From Coccinella septempunctata (Eukaryota > Arthropoda > Insecta > Coleoptera > Coccinellidae), in contig NC_058193.1 in assembly GCF_907165205.1 (NCBI RefSeq), positions 38,581,021-38,645,020 on the forward strand: a stretch of 64,000 bases of DNA, written 5' to 3'. Each line of letters begins with the position of its first letter. Position 1 is the first letter of the stretch. Below the pieces are notes generated by a model that did not search any database, was not told the origin of the DNA, and saw nothing but the letters and a program-made list of their open reading frames with translations. This document shows positions 1 to 11,400 of the stretch, one piece after another. The position numbers and the translations under genes were made by a program.

Positions 1-3000
1 TCATTGAATCCATGTTTTTGGCAAATTTTTGTTGAAAACCGTTGATATCTCCGAAAGTATCAGGAATATAGATATATTGTAGTAGTTGACTGATACCCAA
101 CGTCACACTGGAAATGTCCAAGTTGTATATATCCGTAACAGCGTTATAAAAATTTCAATCAGATACAGATACGAACATAAGTTATTCCCCGATTTCCATT
201 TAGATACTGCTGTTCGAATGCCATCGGGAGATGGATCTAATACACCCTTTGTCATCGCTCACATCGAAATGGATTTTTTTTCGCAGAACCAGACAGGGCC
301 TTATTTTCCTTCGCCATTCTGTGGCAGGCGACGGCCGCTTCGAAAATATTCGCCGATCTGTTGAATATTCATGAAATTTAATTTTACCGCCCGTGCCGGA
401 GGGCACATCATCCAGGTAGCGGTGAAAATGTTTTTTTTTCCGGCTATTGTGTACTCGAACGGATTGACCTTGACGTTTTCTGTCAAAATATCGTACGATG
501 CAACTCGAATTATGGTCGATATAGTGCGGAGTACTCTGACTGTGGTCAGGAAAAACCCAGGCCAGTTTCATAATCTCCAACATCCATATCCAAACCATTT
601 CTGATCACATGAAACTATGACTTGCGAGTAAGACGAGCCACAAGACAAGCCCAAGACACTAGTGAGAAGTGTGGACCATCTTTTGGAATCAATAACGTGG
701 GAGCTCAGTACCTCAATATCAGCCTGATTGTTGAAATGTACCGCTAACTAACTTCACTTGACAATTGAAAACGATTCGTATTTGGAGACTCACGACTCTA
801 AATCAATCGTGCATTCGGCCAGAATGGCTTTCGGTAAGCGCGTATCGAGCGCTCCAAATTGAAGATGAAAAACGGCCATTCCTGAGCTCTTAAATGGGGG
901 GCGTAAAGAGCCATCGGCAATAAATGTTTTGCCCATAAATACACCACGCTCGTACCGATATAGCGGGATTGCAGGCTTGCTAGGAGCCGCAAAAAAGTCC
1001 AAAAAATCCCATCAATTCTTGTCCGCTCCAGCAGTTATCGAAAGTGAACCCCGCCGCTTAAATCAAACATGTCCGGAGCAGCAAAGTATGATGTAGAGTA
1101 AATCGAACAAATAATGCCCTACAAAGGTTTAACTACCTCTGGGCGATTTGAAGGTTTATTGTTCGAGTTTACGCTTTGGTTTTACTTTCACACTGACTGA
1201 TGAAATGGTTCGTCAACATAATTTTCTGGTGTGTTTGACAATTGCATAATAATATGTCATTGCTTTCGTATACGCTCATAATGAGTGTAGAGATTTTCAA
1301 TAAAGACAGTCCCGTTGATTTTTATATGGGGTGTAGCCTAAATGTGATATTTTTCGGTAAAGATCTTGGACTTCAGCTTCGAAACTTTTATCTTGTCTTC
1401 TGTTATTTTTTATTCCTTCGGTTCTGTTAGATAGTGAGTTTTTCATTGACCTGAGCTACTTTCACGATGAGTAGGAATGAACTACAGAATCAGTACTTTG
1501 AAGTTTAAGTAATTTCTCCTCAAAACCACCTATGGTCCTGGTGTATCATCCCTCTACAGCAAAACTTGAAAGCTGTTGTTCCTGGCAAACAGCTCGGCAT
1601 TGTATAAAAGCCTCTTGCTGTGTGTAGTCAAGCTTTCGTTATCATAGAATTCAGAGATATTTTACAATCATTAAAAAAATTACTTCTTTGGCTGAAAAGT
1701 AACGTCCATGAGATCATTGTATGATACAAGCGATGTCCACCAAAAATATCCTAAACGATTTAACCGACAATCTCTTTTTTTTTTCAGCCACATCCATCTG
1801 TCCACAAGCATTCCATTAAATTAAATATTCTGCTAATCAATTCGATGAATCTCAGATTCCAGGTTATCAATTACTCAGTTCTTCCATTTGTCCTTGTAAA
1901 AATTGAGAAATTTGACAAAAACCTGCCGCTGATCAACTATCCTTCCCAACTCGACTACAATTTTATCCACATTCACCTTGAAACTATCCAAGAATCAAAA
2001 GAAGTAGATGATATATCAGAATCACAACGTAGCCATTTAAATCCAGCAGAATCCGTCGATATTCCAATGCATATGTGCCTTCTTACCGCACTTGAAACCT
2101 GGCTTGTCCTGGACGATCGTTATTTGGCCAGAGATAAATGGCACACCCTGTATAGGTACCAGTTTTGAAGTAGAGAAGATATATCTCAATAATTGGCTTC
2201 GTATAATCCCACTGAGGTGTTTCAAAGCATAATTTCAAACAGTAAGCTCGAATCTAGTAGGAAAATGAAGGAAAAATCTAGTTTTTCTGAAAACCGAAAC
2301 TTCTTCGACAGTCGAAAAATTATAGAGGCAATTTTTTTCCTCCATTGTCATAATTTCGTCCAGTAAGCCATCATTATTGATACTAGAACATGCTTTGTTG
2401 AACAAAAAAAAAATTACCTTGCTCTCATCTCAGTAATCCATCATCTAACAGTTAATTACAAGATATTCGAACGGTGACTGTCGCTCCTCATATCGAACCC
2501 TCTCTTCTCAAACGGCGAAGCACCCAGAGAGATCGCCCAACGACGCCCATTCAAATCGCCCGCCCGGTCCACGCCAAAGTTTCGGGATGGTTCGCAAACT
2601 TCAGGAACGCGACTTTGTAACCCACGTCAACGGCCGTCGGACTACCCGTGGACCTAGCCGTGAACGACTGGATAACGTCAAGCGGCTACGCTCTCCCGAG
2701 ATGACAGTTTGCTGCGCGTGCGTCTCTCCAGATGCCCTACCCAGGACGCGAAGAGCAACAGCGTGACGTTCTTTGGAGGGTTTTCTTGCTCGGGGTTGTC
2801 GAAGGCAGCATGAAAAATTCAGGAGGTCTTATATAGCATGGGATGACCTTTCTGGCGATTGGAAAGTCGAGGAGTTCGGGAAGGGAAATCGTACCCTAGA
2901 ATTCGGATGATTATATGGCCTCGAGGAACATGCGATGTTTATGTGTGCCTCTTCTTTTATGCATTCGGGTGAGATGGATGGGGATCTTGTGGCGGGAAGT

Positions 3001-3299
3001 TGCCGGAGTATTTTTACTCAACGTAGATAAGTGGTGAGTTACAGGAGCTGCTTTTCGATTATCTGCGATCCAAGAGCTGTATTTTTTGTATCACTTGGCG
3101 TGTTTCTGAACTGAGTTACGATATCTAGTGACTCTTCATGAGGAATGGAAAAGATTCTGCATTATCGAAGGGTAGAAGATATAGCTGACCCAGTCAACGA
3201 AGTAGGTCTTCGCAGCTTGGGTCAAAGGATCAGAGGAAATGAAGAATCCAACACACTTGCTCTTTCATTTTATGGTTCTTCTCCTTTTCGAGTGTCTAT
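1..3299. other. Gene-free stretch at the left edge
   Basis: No recognisable gene. Most of it is AT-rich with only short overlapping open frames. Two patches stand out in composition. About 290-570 has a minus-strand frame open for roughly 90 codons behind an acceptor-like site and resembles no family I know. About 2510-2780 is clearly richer in G+C than its surroundings and has a short plus-strand frame from 2588. Neither could be tied to a gene. Confidence 0.5.
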
Positions 3300-3590
3300 C
3301 CGTTCCGGATGTTGGCAACCATCACTTTATTGGTAGCAGCTCGAAATAACTCTGCCAAGCTCTTCCTAAACCAGGTTCTCAGGTTCCGCACCCTGATATT
3401 CTTCTTCTTCTACCAGGTCCTCTCTTACCTACTACTTTCCCCTGGATTATATTCTGTAGTTGGGAGTATCTCTCTTCATTTCTCATTACATGCCCCAATA
3501 ATTCGAGCTTTTTTCTCTTTACTGTGAAAATGATTTCGAGTTCTTTTCTCATTCTCTCCAGCACTTCGTTATTCGTGACGTGAGCTATTC
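3300..3590 (-). mobile_element. LINE reverse transcriptase C-terminal fragment (RTE-like)
   Basis: Read on the minus strand, 3590 to 3300 encodes the end of a LINE-type endonuclease/reverse transcriptase protein. Visible blocks are LGHVMRN, IIQGKV, GKRGPGRRR and, after a one-base shift of frame near 3390, RNLRTWF and AELFRAATNKV. This order is typical of the C-terminus of insect RTE-like elements. The frameshift and the absence of the polymerase core show a dead, heavily 5'-truncated copy. A 9-bp perfect inverted repeat with a 3-base loop lies at 3611-3631, just outside the homology. Clade assignment is from memory of the motif string and is less certain than the LINE identity. Confidence 0.7.
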
Positions 3591-3631
3591 AAGGTATTCT
3601 GAGCATTCCCCTATACCATTTTATGGTATAG

Positions 3632-4480
3632 AAAGATAATTCATGTCGATTCGATTGTGAAGATCGAAGGCATATAACAAGGCAATAAAATGATTATCTA
3701 TTCAATTTCCACGCTCAACATGTCCACAACCCCTCCACACGCTCGCCCTTCCAACACGCACGAAAGGTTCCCCCGGCGACGAAACCAAATCGTCCATTCC
3801 GACCACTCTTTATAATTAATCAACTGTTCCAAAACTGACGTCGAGGTAGAGGCGCAGAGCGACATTATTGGCCTGTCGCTATATCGACATTCATTCGAGG
3901 TTTATCAGGCCAAAACCCATTGTAACGAAGTCGTGATCTGTTCTGACGCCGCGTCATGGAAAAAAAAGGCGAAATGATTTATAACGGGACGGATGGATTG
4001 GTTGTTTTGGGGGGGTGGAATGCTGATCGACCTGCTGGTGATTTTGCTTGCTACAATGGTTGATTCGTGCATAGGAAATGAAATACTCGGGAGAAGAAAA
4101 TCAATGAATATCCAAGGAAGATTTTTTCGGGCCTCCAAGAGGCTTCAAGCCTCATTATCGTCTTCATATCCATGCAATGTGCTGAATAATTGGAAGAATA
4201 TGTAAACAGACCTACTAAAGGAGCCCCAAGAGTTTCTATGTGTGGAGCACATGGTACATTTCAACGTCTGATTACAAAAAAGACATTATCTAGCAATGCC
4301 AATTTCGAGGTTCCGCACTAGATGATGGATAACCAGAAGCTGCAATCATATGTGTCACTGAAAACCCTTTTAAAGTAACTTGTACACTTCAAATGCTTCC
4401 AGTATCTGAGTTGCCATGCCAGGAATCACAAGTAATGCAGTAACTCTAAATGGCAAAGGGTTTACGTCCAATTTCTGATG
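3632..4480. other. Gene-free stretch
   Basis: No gene or repeat recognised. It contains short overlapping frames on both strands around 3900-4200 and a run of G residues near 4010. Confidence 0.4.
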
Positions 4481-4484
4481 ATTA

Positions 4485-5198
4485 TCATTGTAGATATTGA
4501 GCATCTGAACAGGTGAAAATGCAATTACTTACACCAACGGGCTTAAGAAGAAACTTAGGCGAATCTCTACTGGTCTGGTAGCAGAAATGGGTCTCCAAAG
4601 GAAAGGGAAACAGAGAATTAACCTTCCTTGCGTACAAGCTTCGTGGTAGACGACGCCAGGAGCAATCTACTGAGTTGGAAGAGGACACAATTTGACGACT
4701 GGTCGTCAAATTTGTCCCAGAAGCAGTAGAAACATCAGCTACTGAAGTGGTGGAATCAGCCCCTGGAAAAACAGATGATATACGACGCATAAACCACTTC
4801 AGAGGAGGAAGATTGTCATTTCGAATGATCAAATTTGTCCCAGAAGCAGTAGCAACATCAGCTACTCGAGTGGTGGAATCAGCTCCTGGAAAAACAGATG
4901 ATATACGACCTACAGACCACTTCAGAGGAGGAAGATTGTCATTTCGAATGATGACAGCGATACCTGGAAGGATAGGAGTAGATGGATGCAACGACTTGTC
5001 ACGTTGCTGCAAGGTATGCAAGTACTGCTGACTCCAACGTTTCCAGAAGAAGCAATATTTTCGATGCTGTTGTTTTTCGGCTTTCCTAGAATAATTCTTG
5101 ACAAAACCTATCATAGTATCGAGAGATCTCACCCTCCTACTGAGAATTTCTCTGGGATGATGAGGTGGAATCAGGATGATGCACGTGCAGAACCTCAA
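4485..5198 (-). mobile_element. BEL/Pao LTR-retrotransposon C-terminal (DUF5641-like) fragment with internal duplication
   Basis: An open minus-strand frame of about 237 codons has recognisable homology from roughly 5085 to 4640. FWKRWSQQYLHTLQQR is the signature that follows the integrase core of BEL/Pao polyproteins. It is followed by a block with NDNLPPLKW and VFPGADSTTRVADV, matching the DUF5641 domain at the end of these polyproteins. That second block occurs twice in direct tandem: a 41-codon (123-bp) unit, first copy starting near 4952 and second near 4829, in frame and about 90% identical. No protease, reverse transcriptase, integrase core or LTR is seen nearby, so this is an isolated remnant. 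The frame opens without an ATG at its 5' end and may simply be a chance survival. The plus-strand frame at 4747-5031 is its shadow. Confidence 0.65.
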
Positions 5199-8100
5199 AC
5201 ACTATTAACTCTATATCCCATGAAGATCACAAATGAAATTTTCCAAACATAAACCGGAAGCGGGCATCCTAGCGATTTTATGACTTTTTCCATCAGGCCC
5301 GTCCATCTGCTTTCGCCAAAAAGTAGCAATAAACATCGGAGTCCATCCTGCCACCGACTGTGAAACTAGCGCGTATCTTTTTCATTAAAAGCAAACTTCG
5401 CGGAGTTGATGGGCGACAAATTTTAATTTCGTCGCCGGTGTAGGTACGTTTGCGATTCCGGCGTTTCGTCATATATGAGAGATGATCAGAGGCGACATAA
5501 TGGGCTAGCTGGAGATCCCGGTTATTGTATTAAATCCGATCCGGATGCTGATAGGTCCATGCATAATTCCTCTGCGGAACTGTGGCACGCGGGGGCTGTT
5601 TCAATTTGTATTTGTTCGAATTAATTTAAATGCATCTCGGCCCTGTTTCATTATTGAATTTCGGTGATGAATTAGACTCAGATACGGCCGGGAGTAGTTG
5701 TTATAGGATGATGGGGAGGAGGAATGTTTGATGAATATATTATTATTGCCTAGTTGTTTTGGAAAGTCCTGATTACCATCTACAACGAAAATATTGTGCT
5801 TTTAGCCTTGAAATCGAGCCACAAGAGATGAAAATTTAGAATCTAGGTGTTCAAAGAAAATCACATAACATTACATCATTCTTCAACTGAAAGAAATGGT
5901 AAACTGTTCTCGATATTTTCGAAATTTACCTCTGTGCGAACTCTGGTAAGTTTTCGGAGAATCTGCAAGTTTCCGTAAAACTGTTGACCGTTTGTTTCGA
6001 CAAGAGCACATAGTGGCATAAATTCTAATTCAATGTACCCTAGGAAACCGCAATAATGTGGTGGCATGGACCTTTTAGACCGACTCATGCTGTCCGCTAT
6101 TTGCCCTATCATTAAATTTTGCTGCCTCTTATGTAAATCATACAACCCTTTGTAAGCCTTCTGACGTTAACATTATGAAATTGTGTGTTAGCGAAGTCCG
6201 GTGAAGTTGGTGGGATATGTTTCCCTAATATACAGAGGGTGTAAGTCACACCCTAATTTTGTAGTAGACATCATACTAACACCCACGTCTAGAAAAAGTT
6301 CTACAGCCATAAAATGTGAATCTTCTCTGAGATCTGGGAAAATAATTGAGTGTTCATATTAACGTGTCCTAATCGAATTTTCTTTTGAATTAGGGATGAA
6401 GGAAGTTCGACAATTTTCACAATTTTTTTCCAGTTAATGATTTTGCACCGTATCAGCTTCAACCATTCTCAAATTTCCTGAGCGCGAGTGCGGAATAAAA
6501 AAGAAATTAAACCGCAAGCAATCCAAACAAACATAATATCCAGCCATCTCGTATGTTGATTCTGAAGTCACAGTGAAAATAACCTGAACATTTTCGAGGA
6601 CGAAGCCAGACTGTAGCCCTGGAGAATAATTGGGACCTGCCACATCGCAGTTTTAATGGGAAAACTGATATCCTGATATATATTTCACGCCATAAATATA
6701 ATATGAAGATTATAGGGGTCCAATCGCCTTGTGAACGCTTAATTAGGTGAATTATTAAAGGGTTCGGATCAGAACAAGTTTCCTACCCTACTAATTAAAT
6801 CGTTACATCGGAAACAGTGACGTTCTTATCATAGGAACATAAAGGATTACATCAATAAGGAAAAATCATTGTGAGCCACCCTGAGGAATGTATTTTTGAC
6901 TTTCTTGTTTCTTTTTTGAGCCTTCATCTCCCTCCGAAGTATCGACCAGTTCGAACCAAATGAATGCGATTCCATTTCGCTCATCGTATGATTTTTTTTG
7001 TTGGAAACAATGGTTGGAGGTCCAGAACTATTTTCACAGCAAAAAACTCCGATGACGGGATATTTCCACAACAAAACAACCCCACTCAGTGATCATTCAT
7101 CCCTGGGCCTGAGAGTCGGAGTGAAATTGAATTCTATACCTCTTATCGTTCAGTTTATGTACCAATGAACAGGCTCAGATGGAAAATCGGTAGAAATAAC
7201 CAAAAACTCATACAAAGATCTCTATTATGGCCATAATCTGCTTTCCACTTCATGGTTTAGTTTATCGTTTCACGCCTGAGTACTAATTATTTATTCATTG
7301 TATCGATCCTTGACTTCTTGCTGAATAAAATTCTCCCATTTACAACGTGATAATAAGTAGATTCAATTTTAGTTAATAGGTTTTGATTTTCACCTCGCAC
7401 CTTATCCAAAACCAATTGAATTATGTAATTAAATAATATTGATGTAAAATCCACATATACTGTACAAATACGAGCGACATTGAATAGGTCTCACTGATAA
7501 AAAATTTGTCACATATTCACAATTAGGGTGTCGAAAATGTTTGAATTGAAAGCCCACGCTCGAGCCAAAACATCCCATTCTACCCAAAATTGACAACAAC
7601 CTGTTCCTTTTCTCAGTGAAGAAGTAGCTAACAGATAGCTATTCAAACCAACAAGGGTTTTCCATTAGCTTATTTTATACTTTCAGCCACCTATCGAAGG
7701 TCTTCTTTCAGCTTCAACAATGGACTCTGACTGGAATATAAATCAGAAATCGGTATATATGCACCGTGAGTAGGCGCTGGTTGTGTATACGTATCGAACT
7801 GAATTATTGGGCCAATTACTAAAGCATTTGGATCTGAAATGTGATTTCATAGCGGAAAACTTTCGAAGAATTTTGCTAAGTCTGTAGCTAAACTATTAAT
7901 CAGCTCAATCATGATCAAGGCATTCCCAGACATGAAACAGGAGTGATTCAATTATCCCTCTCGCTATAATATTGGAATTTAATCTCAATCATATGGGGAA
8001 TTATTGAAACACCCACGTCCCTAAACTAATTAAGAAGTTTAACGTTGAAACACGAGCTAAGATGCTGCATAAATTTCGTAAGCGAAGGCTTATATGTGGG

Positions 8101-8390
8101 TTTTATTTTTTTTCTCGGTCTTCCCAAGAAAATTGTAATTAAATGTTAGTTAGGGGAACAAGGATGAAAACCATGTTGGCTGGGAACAGTCTGCTTAACG
8201 ACACACGAACAAGAAATAATTTCTTGGCGGTTAAGAATTTCTTCGGTATAGCATACAATACAGAGTTTTGAATTTCATTCTTGAATGTTTGAGGTTTGTT
8301 GCTAACCCATTCTATAATGTAAAGGCTGTCCCAGTCACAAGCTTGAAGGATTGCGATGAATCAAAACTAAAGTGAACAAATGCAGCATGT
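5199..8390. other. Gene-free stretch between the BEL/Pao fragment and thin
   Basis: About 3.2 kb with no gene recognised on either strand. It is AT-rich with short random frames. At 6228-6250 there is a small inverted repeat (AGGGTGT / ACACCCT), of the kind found at transposon ends, but no partner end was found. Confidence 0.45.
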
Positions 8391-8396
8391 TTTATT
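8391..8396 (-). promoter_or_regulatory. Candidate polyadenylation signal of thin
   Basis: The plus strand reads TTTATT, which is AATAAA on the gene strand, 53 bases beyond the thin stop codon. A second AATAAA lies about 290 bases further at 8102-8107. No transcript evidence is available. Confidence 0.35.
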
Positions 8397-8448
8397 ATTC
8401 CAAAAAACTCAAACCAATCGTTACATTTCACCCGGAATTAAAAAATCC

Positions 8449-11400
8449 TCAAAACACCTGTATCCTATGATTTTCCCGATCACACACCAGTATGTGTCCG
8501 GTCGGCGACATGGCCACGCCCTCCAGACCTTTGAACTCTCCCTTTCCGATGCCCCAGCACCCGAAGGCTCTCAAGAAAGTACCGTCGGGGTGGAAAATCT
8601 GGATCCTGTTGTTCCCGGAGTCCGCCACGCAGATGTATCCTTGATCGTCCACTGCCACCCCTCTCGGGAACTTGAACTGGCCTTCATCTGAACCTTCGGT
8701 GCCGAATTGTGTGATAACCTTGCCGTTGACGTCGAATATTTGGATTCTGTGGTTGTTGGAGTCGGAGACGACAACACGGTTCGTATTTGAGACGGCTATG
8801 TAGTGAGGATGCTCAAGCTGGCCTTCTTTGTTGCCCATTGATCCGAATTTGCCCACGAAGGTGCCGTCGGATTGAAAAACCTGGAGAAGGGAGACTTATG
8901 AAGATACCTATGAGTTCTAGATTATTGTGAACCTACCTGTACTCTATGGTTTTCTTTGTCGCAAACGTATATGAAGCCCAAAGCATCTGTTGTTATACCC
9001 CACGGATAATTGAACCTCCCATCTGCACTTCCTTGACTACCAAAGGACCTAAGGAATCTCCCAGACGGATCAAATACCTTGAACAAGAAATAATTGGTTT
9101 AAAGCCTAACCAAATTCAACCCATTGATTCCTCACCTGTATCCTATGATTGTATCTATCAGCGATGATAAACTGGCCGATCCTGTTGACGGCGACCCCTG
9201 CCAAGCAATCGAATTCTCCTTCTCCGTTGCCGTACTGACCAAACTCTTTGATGAACCTTCCGTTGGAATCGAACACCTGCACCCTATGGTTGGAGGAGTC
9301 GGCAACGACAATGGTGTTGTCCGGTCCGACTGCCACGCCACGCGGCCAGGTGAAACATCCGGCTTCGCTCCCCCTACTACCAATTTGAAACAGCTGTTGA
9401 CACTTTTGGAGGTACTGACTTCTAGGGAATGTACCTGCCACTGCGATACCTGCGAAAGATCGGGTTGCAAAATCAAGTTTGTTGCGACTGACGGAAGGAT
9501 TTACTTACCGGCTGCTGCCGTAGCTGCTGTAGGGGTAGTGGGGGAGCCTGCCATGTTTTTTGAATCATCGTCAGAGCTTGCTAATTCTGTAGAGCTCCTC
9601 AGGGGGAGACCAAGGGATAATCTTCTAGCAGCGGAAGAACTACCAGATGACGTTCCGGATACTCCCGTGCTATCTTTGTCTTTACCACTAGATCTATTTC
9701 CGTATTTATTCTTCAGATATCTCGCCCATGAACTCAACGCTGCTCCATCTTTCTCAGTTGCTGTAGATCTGTCCGGAGAATTATCTCTGGATTTTAAAGC
9801 GTGTGAAGAGCGACTTCTAGCTAAATCATTACTAGATGATGTAGTAGAGCCATAACCTCTACTTGCTAAGTAGGCTGTTGGATTGACCGAAGTGGGAGAC
9901 ATTGGTTCGTCCACGTCATCGTCCTCGCCGAACTGCTGGCTGCTCTTACTCCTCGCTAATCTTTGACGCCTATCCTTCAACGCCATGTATCTCGATCTTC
10001 CACTGGGATATTTGCTGTCATCGTCCGCTTTGGAAGAGTATCTAGGAAGATCGTCATCATCTGGCGGTATAGCTGCTGAACTTTTACTTTTATTCAAGAA
10101 CCTACTAGTGTATCCGTATCGTTGAGGTTCTTCTTCCGCCGGTTTATACGAAGTTCTACTTCGAGAGTACCTACTACTAGGTGATTCCTCCTTCTGACTT
10201 GAGTATCTCGATTTCACCGAACTTGGTTCTTCCCTACTTGTCTTTCTAGAACTGTCACTTCCTTCCCTAGCATTAGCACTACGCGCCAACAACGGTCCAA
10301 TGTCAGATCTAGCCATTTCCTTACTTTCAGCTTTCGTAGAAGGTTCGTCAGATTCTTCTTCCGACTCTGTTTCTTCCTCAGACGTTGTCTCTGTCTCATC
10401 CTCGTCTTCTTCTTTGGACGGTGGAGGTGGTGTTGTAGGAGTTTTGTTCAAAAATCTACTCTGGAAAGGTTTATGCGGAGCAGATTCCTTGTTGGAGCTG
10501 ATGGATGACACGCGCGAGCGTGTATCTGATTCGTTTGATCCTGAATTTCCTCGCGTCAGGTATTTCTGCTTGACTTCTTCGGTAGAATATGGAGCACCAG
10601 TGCTTCGTATAGTTGAGGACGCTGTAGAAGATTCAGAAGACGCAGTGGATTCAGTGCTCGGTGACCTTCCTGCTTTTTTATGTCCCACATCTGAAAGTCT
10701 CCTGCCAGTTGTGGCCGTTTTACTAGCCGCCGTTTTTCTTTGCGTTTGTTGCAACGAACTGACTGATTCCTCAGATTCTTCACCATCGGACACGGCCTGT
10801 AGAAAATTCTTCGTTAAATCTTCACAAGGTGGGAAGGTCGTCATGCTTAGGGAAAACACAAACATTCACAGACGTATTGGGTTTTTTGGAGAAGTATCAC
10901 ATGCCAATGTGTAATCGGGACTAAGTGTCTTTGAACGTGTAAGCAAACATCGATCTAACATTAAACTAAATTGATTTATTCAGGTACAATTAATTTATTA
11001 TTGCTCATCTAGACTCACCTCAGGAGCTGGAGTTTTCCTTTGAGTGCTAAGTCTTTCTTCGTTTGGGGGTCTCTCGACCACCCTTTCTGTTTCTGTGGTA
11101 GAGGTCGTAGCACCCTTGTTTTGTTTTTTTATTCTAGATATCTCGTCCTCCTCACTCACCTGTCTAGTTGCAGGTGGCGGTGGACGTTTTGGAAGTACTT
11201 TGGGTTGTGGGGGAGCTGGAGGAGTTTCTTTCTCTTTCTTTTTACCGCTTTCGTTTTCTTGCAACTTACGCATGACTCGAGGTGAGTCTGCAAGTCTAGT
11301 TATACCACTCAAAGGTCCTTTAGCTACATCTTCAGTGTCCAATACTCTTTCTCTCTCGACTTTTTGTTCGTTGAATCTCACCCTTGACGTCTGCTCGGTA

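Noticed and set aside
10797..10865. ATG at 10850 and the open frame upstream of thin exon 3 as an alternative start
   Set aside because: The acceptor TTTTCTACAG at 10797 is in phase with exon 2, while the upstream piece follows a stop and has no conserved content.
9124..10914. Long plus-strand open frames (243 and 204 codons) across thin
   Set aside because: They lie antisense to thin exons 3 and 4, whose Ser/Arg-rich codon use keeps the opposite strand open. Splice sites, domains and phase all support the minus strand.
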